A stretch of DNA of 64,000 bases from Candidatus Eiseniibacteriota bacterium (GTDB lineage Bacteria > Eisenbacteria > RBG-16-71-46 > CAIMUX01): the NCBI GenBank assembly GCA_020633975.1, contig JACKCR010000011.1, forward strand, positions 62,001 through 126,000, read 5' to 3'. Of this stretch, positions 44,647 through 51,990 are shown in pieces. The translations under genes were made by a program, and so were the position numbers. The notes below the pieces were generated by a model that ran no database searches, was not told where the DNA came from, and was given only the letters and a program-made list of their open reading frames with translations. Each line of letters starts with the position of its first letter. The stretch's first letter is position 1.

Positions 44647-45956
44647 ACGCGGAACGACCGACTGAGACTCCGGAGTCGACTCAGGCATCGACTCCGGGGT
44701 CGACTCCGACTTCGTCTCAGGCATCGACTCCGGAATCGCAGAGGAAGAAGCGGCTTCTCTTCGTCGACGACGAGCCCCGGATTCTGCAGGGGATCAAGCG
44801 AATGCTCCGGACACGTCGCCGCGAGTGGGAAGTAGAGACGGCGGAAGGCGGACGAGAGGCGCTGGAACTCATGGAGGCGCGGCCTGTCGACGTCATCGTC
44901 ACGGACATGCGTATGCCGCACATGGACGGTGCCGAACTCCTCGTCGCTACCCAAGCACGCCATCCGGAGACGATCCGGATCGTTCTGTCGGGGTACGCGG
45001 ATCGTGACGCATCTCTTCGCACCATCCTCGTCGCCCATCAGTTTGCGAGCAAGCCGTTCTCGGCAGACGAACTCATCACGACACTCGACCGCGCCTGTTC
45101 TCTCAGCGACCTGATCAAGGACGAAGAGGTCCGTCAGGCAGTGGGATCGATCGAACTTCTTCCCGAGCCACCTCAGGTCTATCGCGAGTGTTCCCGTGTT
45201 CTCCAAGAGGAAGAGAGTTCGGTGAGCCGGATCACCGCGGTGATCGAGAAAGATCCCGCTCTCGCTGCGAAAATCCTCCAGGTGGTGAACTCGGCGTTCT
45301 TCGGCCTCCCGCAGAAGACCTCGAATCTCGAGCGAGCCGTCAGTTATCTCGGGACGGAGACCATCCACGGCATCGTGCTCGCGATGGAAGCGCTCCGGGT
45401 CGGAGAGTCGACGAAGGGAGTCGGGCCGATCTCACTTGCGGCAGTTACCAGCGCGTCGGTGCTCTCGGCTCAGATCACGCGGAAGATCCGCGCCGAGGAC
45501 GATGACCAACAGCACCAGCTCTACACGACAGCGCTACTCCACGACATCGGCTACCTGACCTTGCTCGAGAACGAGCCGGACCGGGTCGCCGAAACCGTTG
45601 CTCTCGCGGATGCGGAACGGATCCCGTTCGACGAAGCGCGCCGGATCCTCTGCTGCCCGCCTCAATCGAAGGTCGGGGCCTACCTGCTTGGTGCCTGGGG
45701 GCTACCTCTTCCGGTGGTGGAGGCGGTCCTCTTCCAGCACAGCTGCGACCGACCCGCGGACTCATGTCCTCTGACCGGTTGGATCCACCTCGCCGACCGT
45801 GCATGCAAGCAGGCCTATCAGGAAGCGCAAGGAGTCGACGCCTTCAGCCGTGTGACGATCGCGGCCGAGTTCCGCAGCTTGGCCGGTGCTCGATGGGATG
45901 AGCTGCTCGCTCACGCACGGGAACTCGTCTCGCTCCTCACCGATGAGGCTGCCTAG
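44643..45956 (+). CDS. Response regulator with HDOD output domain
   Basis: 437 residues from ATG 44643, overlapping the kinase stop by 4 bases. The first 33 residues are a Thr/Ser/Pro repeat (TPESTQASTPGSTPTSSQAS). REC domain with D88 (DVIVTDMRMPHMDG) and K in FASKPFS. HDOD domain about 165-370: LPEPPQVYRECSRVLQ, VVNSAFFGLPQKTSNLERAV and LYTTALLHDIGYLTLLEN (this copy keeps an HD pair), ending with PLPVVEAVLFQHSC. HDOD proteins work in signalling, motility and c-di-GMP-type networks. Coupling to the REC-kinase implies phosphorylation by it. It ends 39 bases from the convergent PAS kinase stop. Confidence 0.92.
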   Translation: MNAERPTETPESTQASTPGSTPTSSQASTPESQRKKRLLFVDDEPRILQGIKRMLRTRRREWEVETAEGGREALELMEARPVDVIVTDMRMPHMDGAELLVATQARHPETIRIVLSGYADRDASLRTILVAHQFASKPFSADELITTLDRACSLSDLIKDEEVRQAVGSIELLPEPPQVYRECSRVLQEEESSVSRITAVIEKDPALAAKILQVVNSAFFGLPQKTSNLERAVSYLGTETIHGIVLAMEALRVGESTKGVGPISLAAVTSASVLSAQITRKIRAEDDDQQHQLYTTALLHDIGYLTLLENEPDRVAETVALADAERIPFDEARRILCCPPQSKVGAYLLGAWGLPLPVVEAVLFQHSCDRPADSCPLTGWIHLADRACKQAYQEAQGVDAFSRVTIAAEFRSLAGARWDELLAHARELVSLLTDEAA

Positions 45957-45995
45957 AAGCGGGCCGGCGAATGACGGGCTCGTTCGAGCACAGCC

Positions 45996-47408
45996 TCAAG
46001 CGGCAGCAAGTCGAGCGGCGTCGCCGTCGACCGGGATCCGGATGACGAACGTGGTGCCCTCCCCCGGGCAGGTGAGGAAGTCGATCGTGCCGTGGTGTTT
46101 GTCCACTACGACCGAGCGAGAGATGGCGAGTCCTTGTCCGGTTCCAATGCCGACTTCCTTGGTCGTGAAGAACGGGTCGAAGATGTGGTCCCGTGCACTC
46201 TCTGGCACACCCAGCCCCGTGTCGGAGATCCTGATCTCCGCGAATCGGCCGTCCAGTTTCGTCTTCACCGTGATCTTTCCGTGGGGACGGATCTTCTGCT
46301 TGACCGATTCTCCTACTGCCTGTGCGGCGTTCACGATCACGTTGAGGAACACCTGGTTGAGTTCGGCTGGCAGGCAGTAGACCGAGGGCAGGGCGGGATC
46401 GAGATGGAGATCCAGATCCGCGACGTACTTCCACTCGTTCTTCGACACCGTGGCCGTGTTCTCGAGCGCACGGTTCAGGTCGGTCGGTGTCATCTCTTCT
46501 GAGCCCGGGTGGGAGAACTCCTTCATCGCCGCGACGATCCGCGCGATCCGTTCGAGCCCTTCGAGAGATTGGGCGATTGCTTGCGGGATCTCCTCGCGAA
46601 GGTACTCCAGGTCGAGGTTCTCGAGTTCCTTGCGAAGATCTCTCGTCTGCTCTTGGTCTGGGGTCTCGGCTTGCTCTCCCAACCGGCAGATCGCGTCCAA
46701 GATCGGGTCGAGCTCGCCGAAGGTGTCCTGTAAGAACCGCGTGTTGTCCGTGATGTACTGGGTCGGCGTGTTGATCTCGTGCGCGATTCCGGCCGCGAGA
46801 TGGGCGATCGACTCGAGTTTCTGCGCCTGCACGAGTTGGGCTTCGAGGTGCTTGCGCTCATCGACGTTCCGGATCACGACGACACAGTGGTCGGTCCCCA
46901 TCGGAACCATTCTCGCCTCGAAGTACGAGTGCTTGGTTCCCTTTGGAGCCAGCTCGTACTCGATGGTCTGAAGCCGCCCGGTCTTTCTCGCCTCTTCGAG
47001 GGCGGCCCGGAACAGCTTGGCGACTTTGGGATGTGGGATCCGATCCATTCGTCGCCCGATCAGCATCTGAGGCGGGTGGATCAGGTCTCGATAGGACGAG
47101 GTGGAGCAGGACCGGATCTTCCACTTCGAGTCGAGCAGGCAGATGATGTCGGGCTGCGCCTGGAGGACCCCGCGGACCTCCTCGTGCGCCTTGAGCAGCT
47201 CCTGAGTGCTGAACTCGAGGGATTGCTCTGCAAGCCGCCGGTCCGACTCTGCGAACCTCAGGATCTCGTCGATCGCGACGAGCACGCGCCGAAGGGACTC
47301 GTTCTGGGTGAGTCCTTCGTCCAGGTGATCCTCGACGATCTGACGGAGCGACGGATGGAGAGCCGGTGGGCGGAATTCCCCTTGGCGCTGTTCCGCGTCC
47401 GCTTCCAT
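45996..47408 (-). CDS. PAS-domain histidine kinase
   Basis: 470 residues from ATG 47408, whose A is shared with the upstream stop (TGATG). A helical N-terminus (SLRRVLVAIDEILRFAESDR) leads to a PAS domain about 80-185 (QAQPDIICLLDSKWKIRSCS ... VVVIRNVDERKHLEAQLVQA). H210 follows in LAAGIAHEINTPTQYITDNT, with N-box NQVFLNVIVNAAQAVGE, G1 ISDTGLGVPE, F-box FDPFFTTKEVG and G2 GTGQGLAIS. No membrane segment. Last gene of a leftward three-gene signalling operon behind two response regulators. Paralogue of the REC-kinase that faces it. Confidence 0.93.
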   Translation of the reverse strand: MEADAEQRQGEFRPPALHPSLRQIVEDHLDEGLTQNESLRRVLVAIDEILRFAESDRRLAEQSLEFSTQELLKAHEEVRGVLQAQPDIICLLDSKWKIRSCSTSSYRDLIHPPQMLIGRRMDRIPHPKVAKLFRAALEEARKTGRLQTIEYELAPKGTKHSYFEARMVPMGTDHCVVVIRNVDERKHLEAQLVQAQKLESIAHLAAGIAHEINTPTQYITDNTRFLQDTFGELDPILDAICRLGEQAETPDQEQTRDLRKELENLDLEYLREEIPQAIAQSLEGLERIARIVAAMKEFSHPGSEEMTPTDLNRALENTATVSKNEWKYVADLDLHLDPALPSVYCLPAELNQVFLNVIVNAAQAVGESVKQKIRPHGKITVKTKLDGRFAEIRISDTGLGVPESARDHIFDPFFTTKEVGIGTGQGLAISRSVVVDKHHGTIDFLTCPGEGTTFVIRIPVDGDAARLAAA

Positions 47409-48025
47409 CACGCCGCCTGGTCGTTCCGGGTCTGCCGTCCGAACCGCTTCTCCTGGGCGGCCAGGCGACGCTCTGCGTCCTGAACCTCCTCTTCCATTTG
47501 CTGGACGATGGAGGAGAGATCGTCGAGGACGCCTCCGATCACGATCGCGCCGCTGTCGTCCTTGACGACACCGCGAAGGCCGCTCGCGCCCTCCCGGAGT
47601 TCGCGCACCTCGTCCCGTCGGCGACGCATGAGGTCCAAGAGCCGCCGGTTTTCGAGCAGGAGTTCCCGCTGATGGAGCGCGGCATGGAGTGCGATGAGGA
47701 GTTCGGATTCCTTGCACGGCTTGGTCAGGAAACGGAAGACCGCGCCCTCGTTGATGGCACGCATTGCGGTTTCGAAGTCCGCATACCCGGTCATGAGGAT
47801 CCGGAGGACGTCGGGATGAGACTCTCGGACGTGCTGGAGCAGCTCCGTTCCGAGCATGCCGGGCATTCTGTCGTCTGCGACGAGTACGTCGATGTCCTCC
47901 TTCTCGAGGAGCGAGAGGGCGTCCTTCGCACTCTCGGCGACGAGGATGGAGAACGGCTCGTTCCGGAGCGACCGGCGGAGGCCGGAGAGGAGGTTCGAGT
48001 CATCGTCGACGAAGAGCACCTTCAT
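47408..48025 (-). CDS. Response regulator with coiled-coil output
   Basis: 205 residues from ATG 48025 (GGAAGGA upstream, 4 bases after the preceding stop). REC domain 1-115: FVDDDSNLLSGLRRSL, acceptor D51 in VLVADDRMPGMLG, ILMTGYADFETAMRAINEG, and K in FRFLTKPCKES. The rest is a charged coiled coil (RRRRDEVRELREG; VQQMEEEVQDAERRLAAQEK) with no DNA-binding domain. It probably works by protein-protein contact, for example relaying to the PAS kinase whose start overlaps its stop by one base. The REC is of the RpfG/HDOD-type class, like its two neighbours. Confidence 0.9.
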   Translation of the reverse strand: MKVLFVDDDSNLLSGLRRSLRNEPFSILVAESAKDALSLLEKEDIDVLVADDRMPGMLGTELLQHVRESHPDVLRILMTGYADFETAMRAINEGAVFRFLTKPCKESELLIALHAALHQRELLLENRRLLDLMRRRRDEVRELREGASGLRGVVKDDSGAIVIGGVLDDLSSIVQQMEEEVQDAERRLAAQEKRFGRQTRNDQAA

Positions 48026-48029
48026 CGGT

Positions 48030-49319
48030 TCATCCTTCCGTTCCCGTGGCCCGTGCCCGGGAATCTGGTGGTTCCGTGCCTTTGGCGCCGTGGCCGGTGC
48101 CCTCTGTGTCTTCTGGGGATTCCATGTCTTCACTGTCCTTGTCGCCCCGACGCCTGTCGTGGATCGGGATCGCAACAGTGAGGGGCTCTCGAACCCCGAC
48201 CCCGCGGGAGAAGTTCTCGAGGCGAGCGATCAGCTCGATCGTGGCGGTTTGGCCCCGAGCGACGAGGAGCATTCCGTTCTTCGCCTGCACCGGCTCGACG
48301 AAGCGATGACCCGTCCGGACCTCGTGTAGGGTTACCTCGCGGTGGATCTCTTCGTCGGACAGAGCCCCGAAGTAGTGCGCGAGCTTCTCGAGAAGCGTGG
48401 GATCGTACCTACCCTCTCTCTGCGAAAGGATCTGGATTGCGTGGTCGATGCTCCGCCCGCGTGACTCCAACTGTTCGAGCTCGCACAGGATGAAGATCAC
48501 GCGCGCACCCCAGGGAATGTGCTCACCGCCCGGTCCCCGGGGCTCCCCCTCTCCATCGAAGTGCTTGCGAGAGTACCGGATGATCTCCCGGACCGTGTCC
48601 ATGCGCGGGATGTGGGCGAGGATGCGGTCGGGAACGGCCAGGAGTCTGTCGACCATCTCTCGTTCGGTTGAAGTCAGCACCTCCCCGCGATCGAACTTCA
48701 CGATCACGTCGGGCGGAACGGTGACCCATCCGATCTGCGAGAAGAGCGCGGCGACTTCGATCTCCCACCAGTCCCGCACGCCGCAGTGCACGGAGAAGTC
48801 GCGGACGAGCTGACGGAGCCGCGTTGCTCGGCCGAACACCTCCGGATTTCCGAGGGCGAGCGCGTCACCCAGTGCCTCGACGGCGCCGTGGAGGGTCTCC
48901 TCCAGGATCCGTTTCTCCTCCACGCGACGGGAGCGAATGAGGATGGCCTCGGATAGCACCTCGATGAGCTGGTCGCGTGTGACCGGCTTGGTCAGGAACC
49001 GGAAGATCTGTCCCTCGTTCACGGCCTTGAGCGAGGCCTGGAAATCGGATTGTCCGGAGAGAATGATCCGAACGACGTCCGGGTATCGGGCCCGGGCCAA
49101 GGAGCAGAGGGTGGCTCCGTCCATACCGGGCATCCTCATGTCCGAGACGAGCACGGCGATGTGGGGATCGCTCGCGAGCAACTCCAGGGCGGTTGGGCCA
49201 GATTCCGCAGTCATCACATGGAACCGGCCACGAAGTTGCCGCCCCAGACCGGAGAGGATCCGGGGCTCGTCGTCCACGACGAGAATCGTGTGTTCGGTCG
49301 GAGTTTCGGACATAGGCAT
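48030..49319 (-). CDS. Response regulator with degenerate HD-GYP-like domain
   Basis: 429 residues from ATG 49319 (ATG 49313 is also possible). REC domain with D60 (VLVSDMRMPGMDG) and K in FRFLTKPVTRD. Residues about 140-310 follow the RpfG/HD-GYP order (LGDALALGNPEVFGRATRLR ... EIEVAALFSQIGWVTVPPDV). However, the HD pair is replaced (LFSQIG where LHDIG is expected) and the GYP region reads FDGEGEPRGPGG. c-di-GMP hydrolysis is therefore unlikely. The last 100 residues (FVEPVQAKNGMLLVARGQ) resemble the C-terminal domain of such proteins, with an acidic tail of Glu/Asp/Gly. First gene of the leftward operon with the REC-coil and PAS kinase. Confidence 0.85.
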   Translation of the reverse strand: MPMSETPTEHTILVVDDEPRILSGLGRQLRGRFHVMTAESGPTALELLASDPHIAVLVSDMRMPGMDGATLCSLARARYPDVVRIILSGQSDFQASLKAVNEGQIFRFLTKPVTRDQLIEVLSEAILIRSRRVEEKRILEETLHGAVEALGDALALGNPEVFGRATRLRQLVRDFSVHCGVRDWWEIEVAALFSQIGWVTVPPDVIVKFDRGEVLTSTEREMVDRLLAVPDRILAHIPRMDTVREIIRYSRKHFDGEGEPRGPGGEHIPWGARVIFILCELEQLESRGRSIDHAIQILSQREGRYDPTLLEKLAHYFGALSDEEIHREVTLHEVRTGHRFVEPVQAKNGMLLVARGQTATIELIARLENFSRGVGVREPLTVAIPIHDRRRGDKDSEDMESPEDTEGTGHGAKGTEPPDSRARATGTEG

Positions 49320-49329
49320 GTGTGTGAAG

Positions 49330-49362
49330 GCGGCCGACCCTCACGTGTTGAGGATCGGCCGC
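49330..49362 (-). promoter_or_regulatory. Strong hairpin directly before the REC/HD-GYP-like start codon
   Basis: GCGGCCGA / TCGGCCGC outer stem plus CCTCA / TGAGG inner stem (one mismatch pair, CGTGT loop) ends 11 bases before the ATG at 49319. No Shine-Dalgarno is visible between them. It could terminate transcripts from the lipoprotein gene or control translation; a T-run is lacking. Confidence 0.55.
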
Positions 49363-49515
49363 CAGGAGAGCGTTCTTGAGGGAACCGTGGGTGAGCCGAA
49401 CGGTCTACTTCACGGTGGCCGCCGCGACCGACGGCAAGTTGCACCGGACGAAACCACGCCGATCGAAAGATCTCGACTACGACGCTTCGCTTGCTTCAGT
49501 ACCCGTGGCCAGCTA

Positions 49516-50022
49516 CTAGTTGACGTACTCCTGGACCATGAACTTGCAAAAGTGCCAGACCGTCGCCGAGACGGAGCCACCGTTGTCGACTCCGCCCATG
49601 TCGTCCCAGGTCGAGGTCGAAGTGTTCCAGAGGTAGATGTGGTAGGTGGCCGATGGGTCGTACCCGGACGGCTTGTCCATGGTCAGCGTACAGCCCTCGG
49701 CAAACGTCTGACCGGACGGACCCATTACGACCTCGTCGGCCAGGCTCGCCTGGTAGTACATGGTGATCGCGACCGAAGAGGAGAGGGCGTCCTCCGGAAC
49801 GACGAACACCGCGTTTGCACCCGTGACCGTTCCTCCAGCGGAACCGATCGTGACCGACCAGAGCGAGGGGTTGTTGTCTCCGAGCTCCGGGATCGAGTGC
49901 GGAGCGGTCGTGTTGATATTGCTGTCGTGCTGACACCCAGGAATCAGGAGCGAGGTGGAGAAGAGGAGAGCAAGCGCGAGGAGAGAGGTGAGAACCTGCC
50001 GAACGGACTGAGCATTACGCAT
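49516..50022 (-). CDS. Putative lipoprotein with ZU5-like domain
   Basis: 168 residues from ATG 50022 (GAAAGGCG upstream). Signal and lipobox LALALLFSTSLLIPGC set the lipid Cys at about residue 30. The mature part has the ZU5-like strand order SVTIGSAGGTVTGANAVFVV, PEDALSSSVAITMYYQA, then TYHIYLWNTSTSTWDDMGG and a Trp-His-Phe-Cys ending. ZU5-like sandwiches occur in many exported bacterial proteins of unknown role. It lies between the two signalling blocks, so it could be an envelope-side target or sensor; that is inference. Confidence 0.75.
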   Translation of the reverse strand: MRNAQSVRQVLTSLLALALLFSTSLLIPGCQHDSNINTTAPHSIPELGDNNPSLWSVTIGSAGGTVTGANAVFVVPEDALSSSVAITMYYQASLADEVVMGPSGQTFAEGCTLTMDKPSGYDPSATYHIYLWNTSTSTWDDMGGVDNGGSVSATVWHFCKFMVQEYVN

Positions 50023-50355
50023 GGGTATACGCCTTTCACCCCGACGTGCAGAGCACACCGGGCTACGGAGTGTGGAGTCACACATGGTCGCGGGAAGGCG
50101 GGGACCTGCGTCTAGGCCCGGCGCGGGAGGGGAGGGCCGGGTATGTTCGGATGATCACCAGGATCATCCTTGAGGCAACTATACAAAGTACAGCCGCGGC
50201 GATGGAAGAGCCTTTCTTGGAGTTTCTCGGTGCGAGTCGTTGTCAGTCGCCGCGGGCCACCCGCTCGAGTCGTCGGGCTCGTTCGTCGCGGGCTTCACCG
50301 CTCGAATCGTGCCGCCTCGAGCGCTCCCCAGGTCACACTGCTCGAGTCGTTGGGC
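50023..50355 (-). promoter_or_regulatory. Leader region of the lipoprotein gene with hairpin and -10-like box
   Basis: This 333-base gap holds no gene. On the minus strand TATAGT (50178-50183) could be a -10. Just after it lies an 8-bp hairpin GGATGATC / GATCATCC (50149-50156 with 50162-50169). Further upstream GGCACGATTCGAGC (50300-50313) keeps the GG and GC of a -24/-12 sigma-54 promoter with the correct 10-base gap, but it misses TTGC. The right part contains a diverged copy of the sigma-54 activator's 3' end. Confidence 0.35.
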
Positions 50356-50387
50356 TCATTTGTCGTTGGTCCCACCGCTCGAACCGT
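50264..50387. repeat. Duplicated 47-base segment at the 3' end of the sigma-54 activator gene
   Basis: 50341-50387 (covering the stop codon and last codons of the activator) and 50264-50310 align without gaps with 38 of 47 bases identical by hand count. They share CTCGAGTCGT and CACCGCTCGAA. The downstream copy looks like a decayed duplicate of the gene end. Confidence 0.65.
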
Positions 50388-51990
50388 TGACCGCCGAGCC
50401 GTCGCTTCCTCGACCGGTCAACTCGACTTCTGTGAGCCCGTGCCGTTCGATGAGGTTGTATACCGTCATCCGCGCGACACCCATCTCGGTCGCCATCCTC
50501 GATTTGTCTCCCTTGTGCCGCCGGTACGACTGAATCACGAGTTCGCGTTCGGCCCGGCTCCGCGCCTCCGCGAGTGTGATCGGCGGGGGCGGAAGGATGT
50601 CGTCCTGATGGATGCCTGCGCGCTTCTCCACATCCGCGCGGGAGATGGTCCGTCGGTCGCCTGCGGTCAGCGCTGCGATCTCTACCGCGTTCTTGAGCTG
50701 CCGGACGTTTCCTGGCCAGTGGTAGCTGCGCATGAGGTCGATCGCCTCCGGAGCGACTTCCATGGAGGATCTCGCGATGGCCCGAAGGAAGTAGTTCACG
50801 AGTAGCGGCACGTCGTCGAGCCGGTCGCGCAGTGGCGGGATGACGATGCGGAACTGATCGATCCGGAGGAACAGGTCTTCGCGGAATCGTCCCTGACCGC
50901 AGAGTCCGCGCAGGCTTCGATTCGTGGCCGCCACGATCCGGACGTCGGACTTCTGGAGTTCGAGCGAGCCGAGTCGTCGGAACTGCTGATCGTCGAGGAA
51001 GCGGAGGAAGTGCTTCTGGACGTCGAGCGACATGTCGCCGATCTCGTCTAGGAAGAGGGTGCCGCCATTGGCGGCTTCCACGTACCCTGGACGGTCGACC
51101 GCACCGGTGAACGCACCCTTCACCGTGCCGAATAGCGTAGCATCGAGGAGTTGGGGCTCGAGTCCGGCGCAGTTGAGCGCGATGAACGGTCCGTCCTTTC
51201 GGCGCCCCGATCCGTTCGCGATCGCCCTTGCGATGAGTTCCTTGCCGGTCCCGCTCTCGCCTTCGATCAGCACCGTATGGTCCAGCTCGTGTGCCATCGC
51301 GACTTGATGGATGACCTCGATCCAGGGGCGGGATTGGCCGACCAGGTCTTTCGTCCAGTCTCCGAGTCGTGCCAGCGCTGCGTCGCGTTCCTTACGGACG
51401 GAATCGGTGCGCAGCTTCTCCAACTCCACGTCGCGGAAGCGGGTGAGCGCGAGCGCAGAAAGGAAGGCGTATCCGTGCAGGAGGCGGGTGTGGTCGTGTT
51501 GCTTGGCCAGGGGTCTCTGACTGTCCAGATAGAGGACTCCGAACGGCTCTTCGCGCTCGAGAAGCGGGATGCAGATCGCCGAGCGAAGACTCAGTTCCCG
51601 GACGCTGTTCGACTTGGCGACTTCGGGCACGTCGTCCAGGTCCAAGTGGTAGACAGTGTCACGCTTGGAAAGGCAGTCCCGGACGATGGTGCGTGAGACC
51701 ACATCGTCTTCCTCCCGGTATAGATCGTTCAACGGATTGCTGCGGCGCACGATGGATAGATTGTCTCCCTGCTTCAGCACGATGAAGACTCTCTCGGCCA
51801 CCCTGAGTGCGAGCACAGCCTTGATGATTCTGTCGAGGACCTCGTCCGTCGTGGTCAAACTCGTGAGGCCCCGCGAGAACCCGAACACCAAGTCCAGGAG
51901 CTCCTGCTCACCGGCTGCCTCGATCTTGATGCGCTGATTCTCCCGTCCAGCCCTGTCGTCGAATCCTGCTCTAGGAAAGTCAGCGGTCAT
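50356..51990 (-). CDS. GAF-AAA+ sigma-54-dependent transcription activator
   Basis: 544 residues from ATG 51990 (GAGGAG upstream), starting 11 bases inside the end of the preceding gene. GAF domain about 45-185 ([20 protein letters not shown] ... [13 protein letters not shown]). AAA+ domain with Walker A GESGTGKE (244-251), the sigma-54 contact loop GAFTGA (292-297), Walker [12 protein letters not shown] and arginine finger region [15 protein letters not shown] Fis-type helix-turn-helix ends it ([20 protein letters not shown]) before a Gly/Ser tail. All residues for a working enhancer-binding protein are present. Its place downstream of, and coupled to, the kinase/TPR scaffold genes suggests that they control it, as in one-piece kinase-TPR-GAF-sigma54 regulators. 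Confidence 0.95.
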   Translation of the reverse strand: MTADFPRAGFDDRAGRENQRIKIEAAGEQELLDLVFGFSRGLTSLTTTDEVLDRIIKAVLALRVAERVFIVLKQGDNLSIVRRSNPLNDLYREEDDVVSRTIVRDCLSKRDTVYHLDLDDVPEVAKSNSVRELSLRSAICIPLLEREEPFGVLYLDSQRPLAKQHDHTRLLHGYAFLSALALTRFRDVELEKLRTDSVRKERDAALARLGDWTKDLVGQSRPWIEVIHQVAMAHELDHTVLIEGESGTGKELIARAIANGSGRRKDGPFIALNCAGLEPQLLDATLFGTVKGAFTGAVDRPGYVEAANGGTLFLDEIGDMSLDVQKHFLRFLDDQQFRRLGSLELQKSDVRIVAATNRSLRGLCGQGRFREDLFLRIDQFRIVIPPLRDRLDDVPLLVNYFLRAIARSSMEVAPEAIDLMRSYHWPGNVRQLKNAVEIAALTAGDRRTISRADVEKRAGIHQDDILPPPPITLAEARSRAERELVIQSYRRHKGDKSRMATEMGVARMTVYNLIERHGLTEVELTGRGSDGSAVNGSSGGTNDK

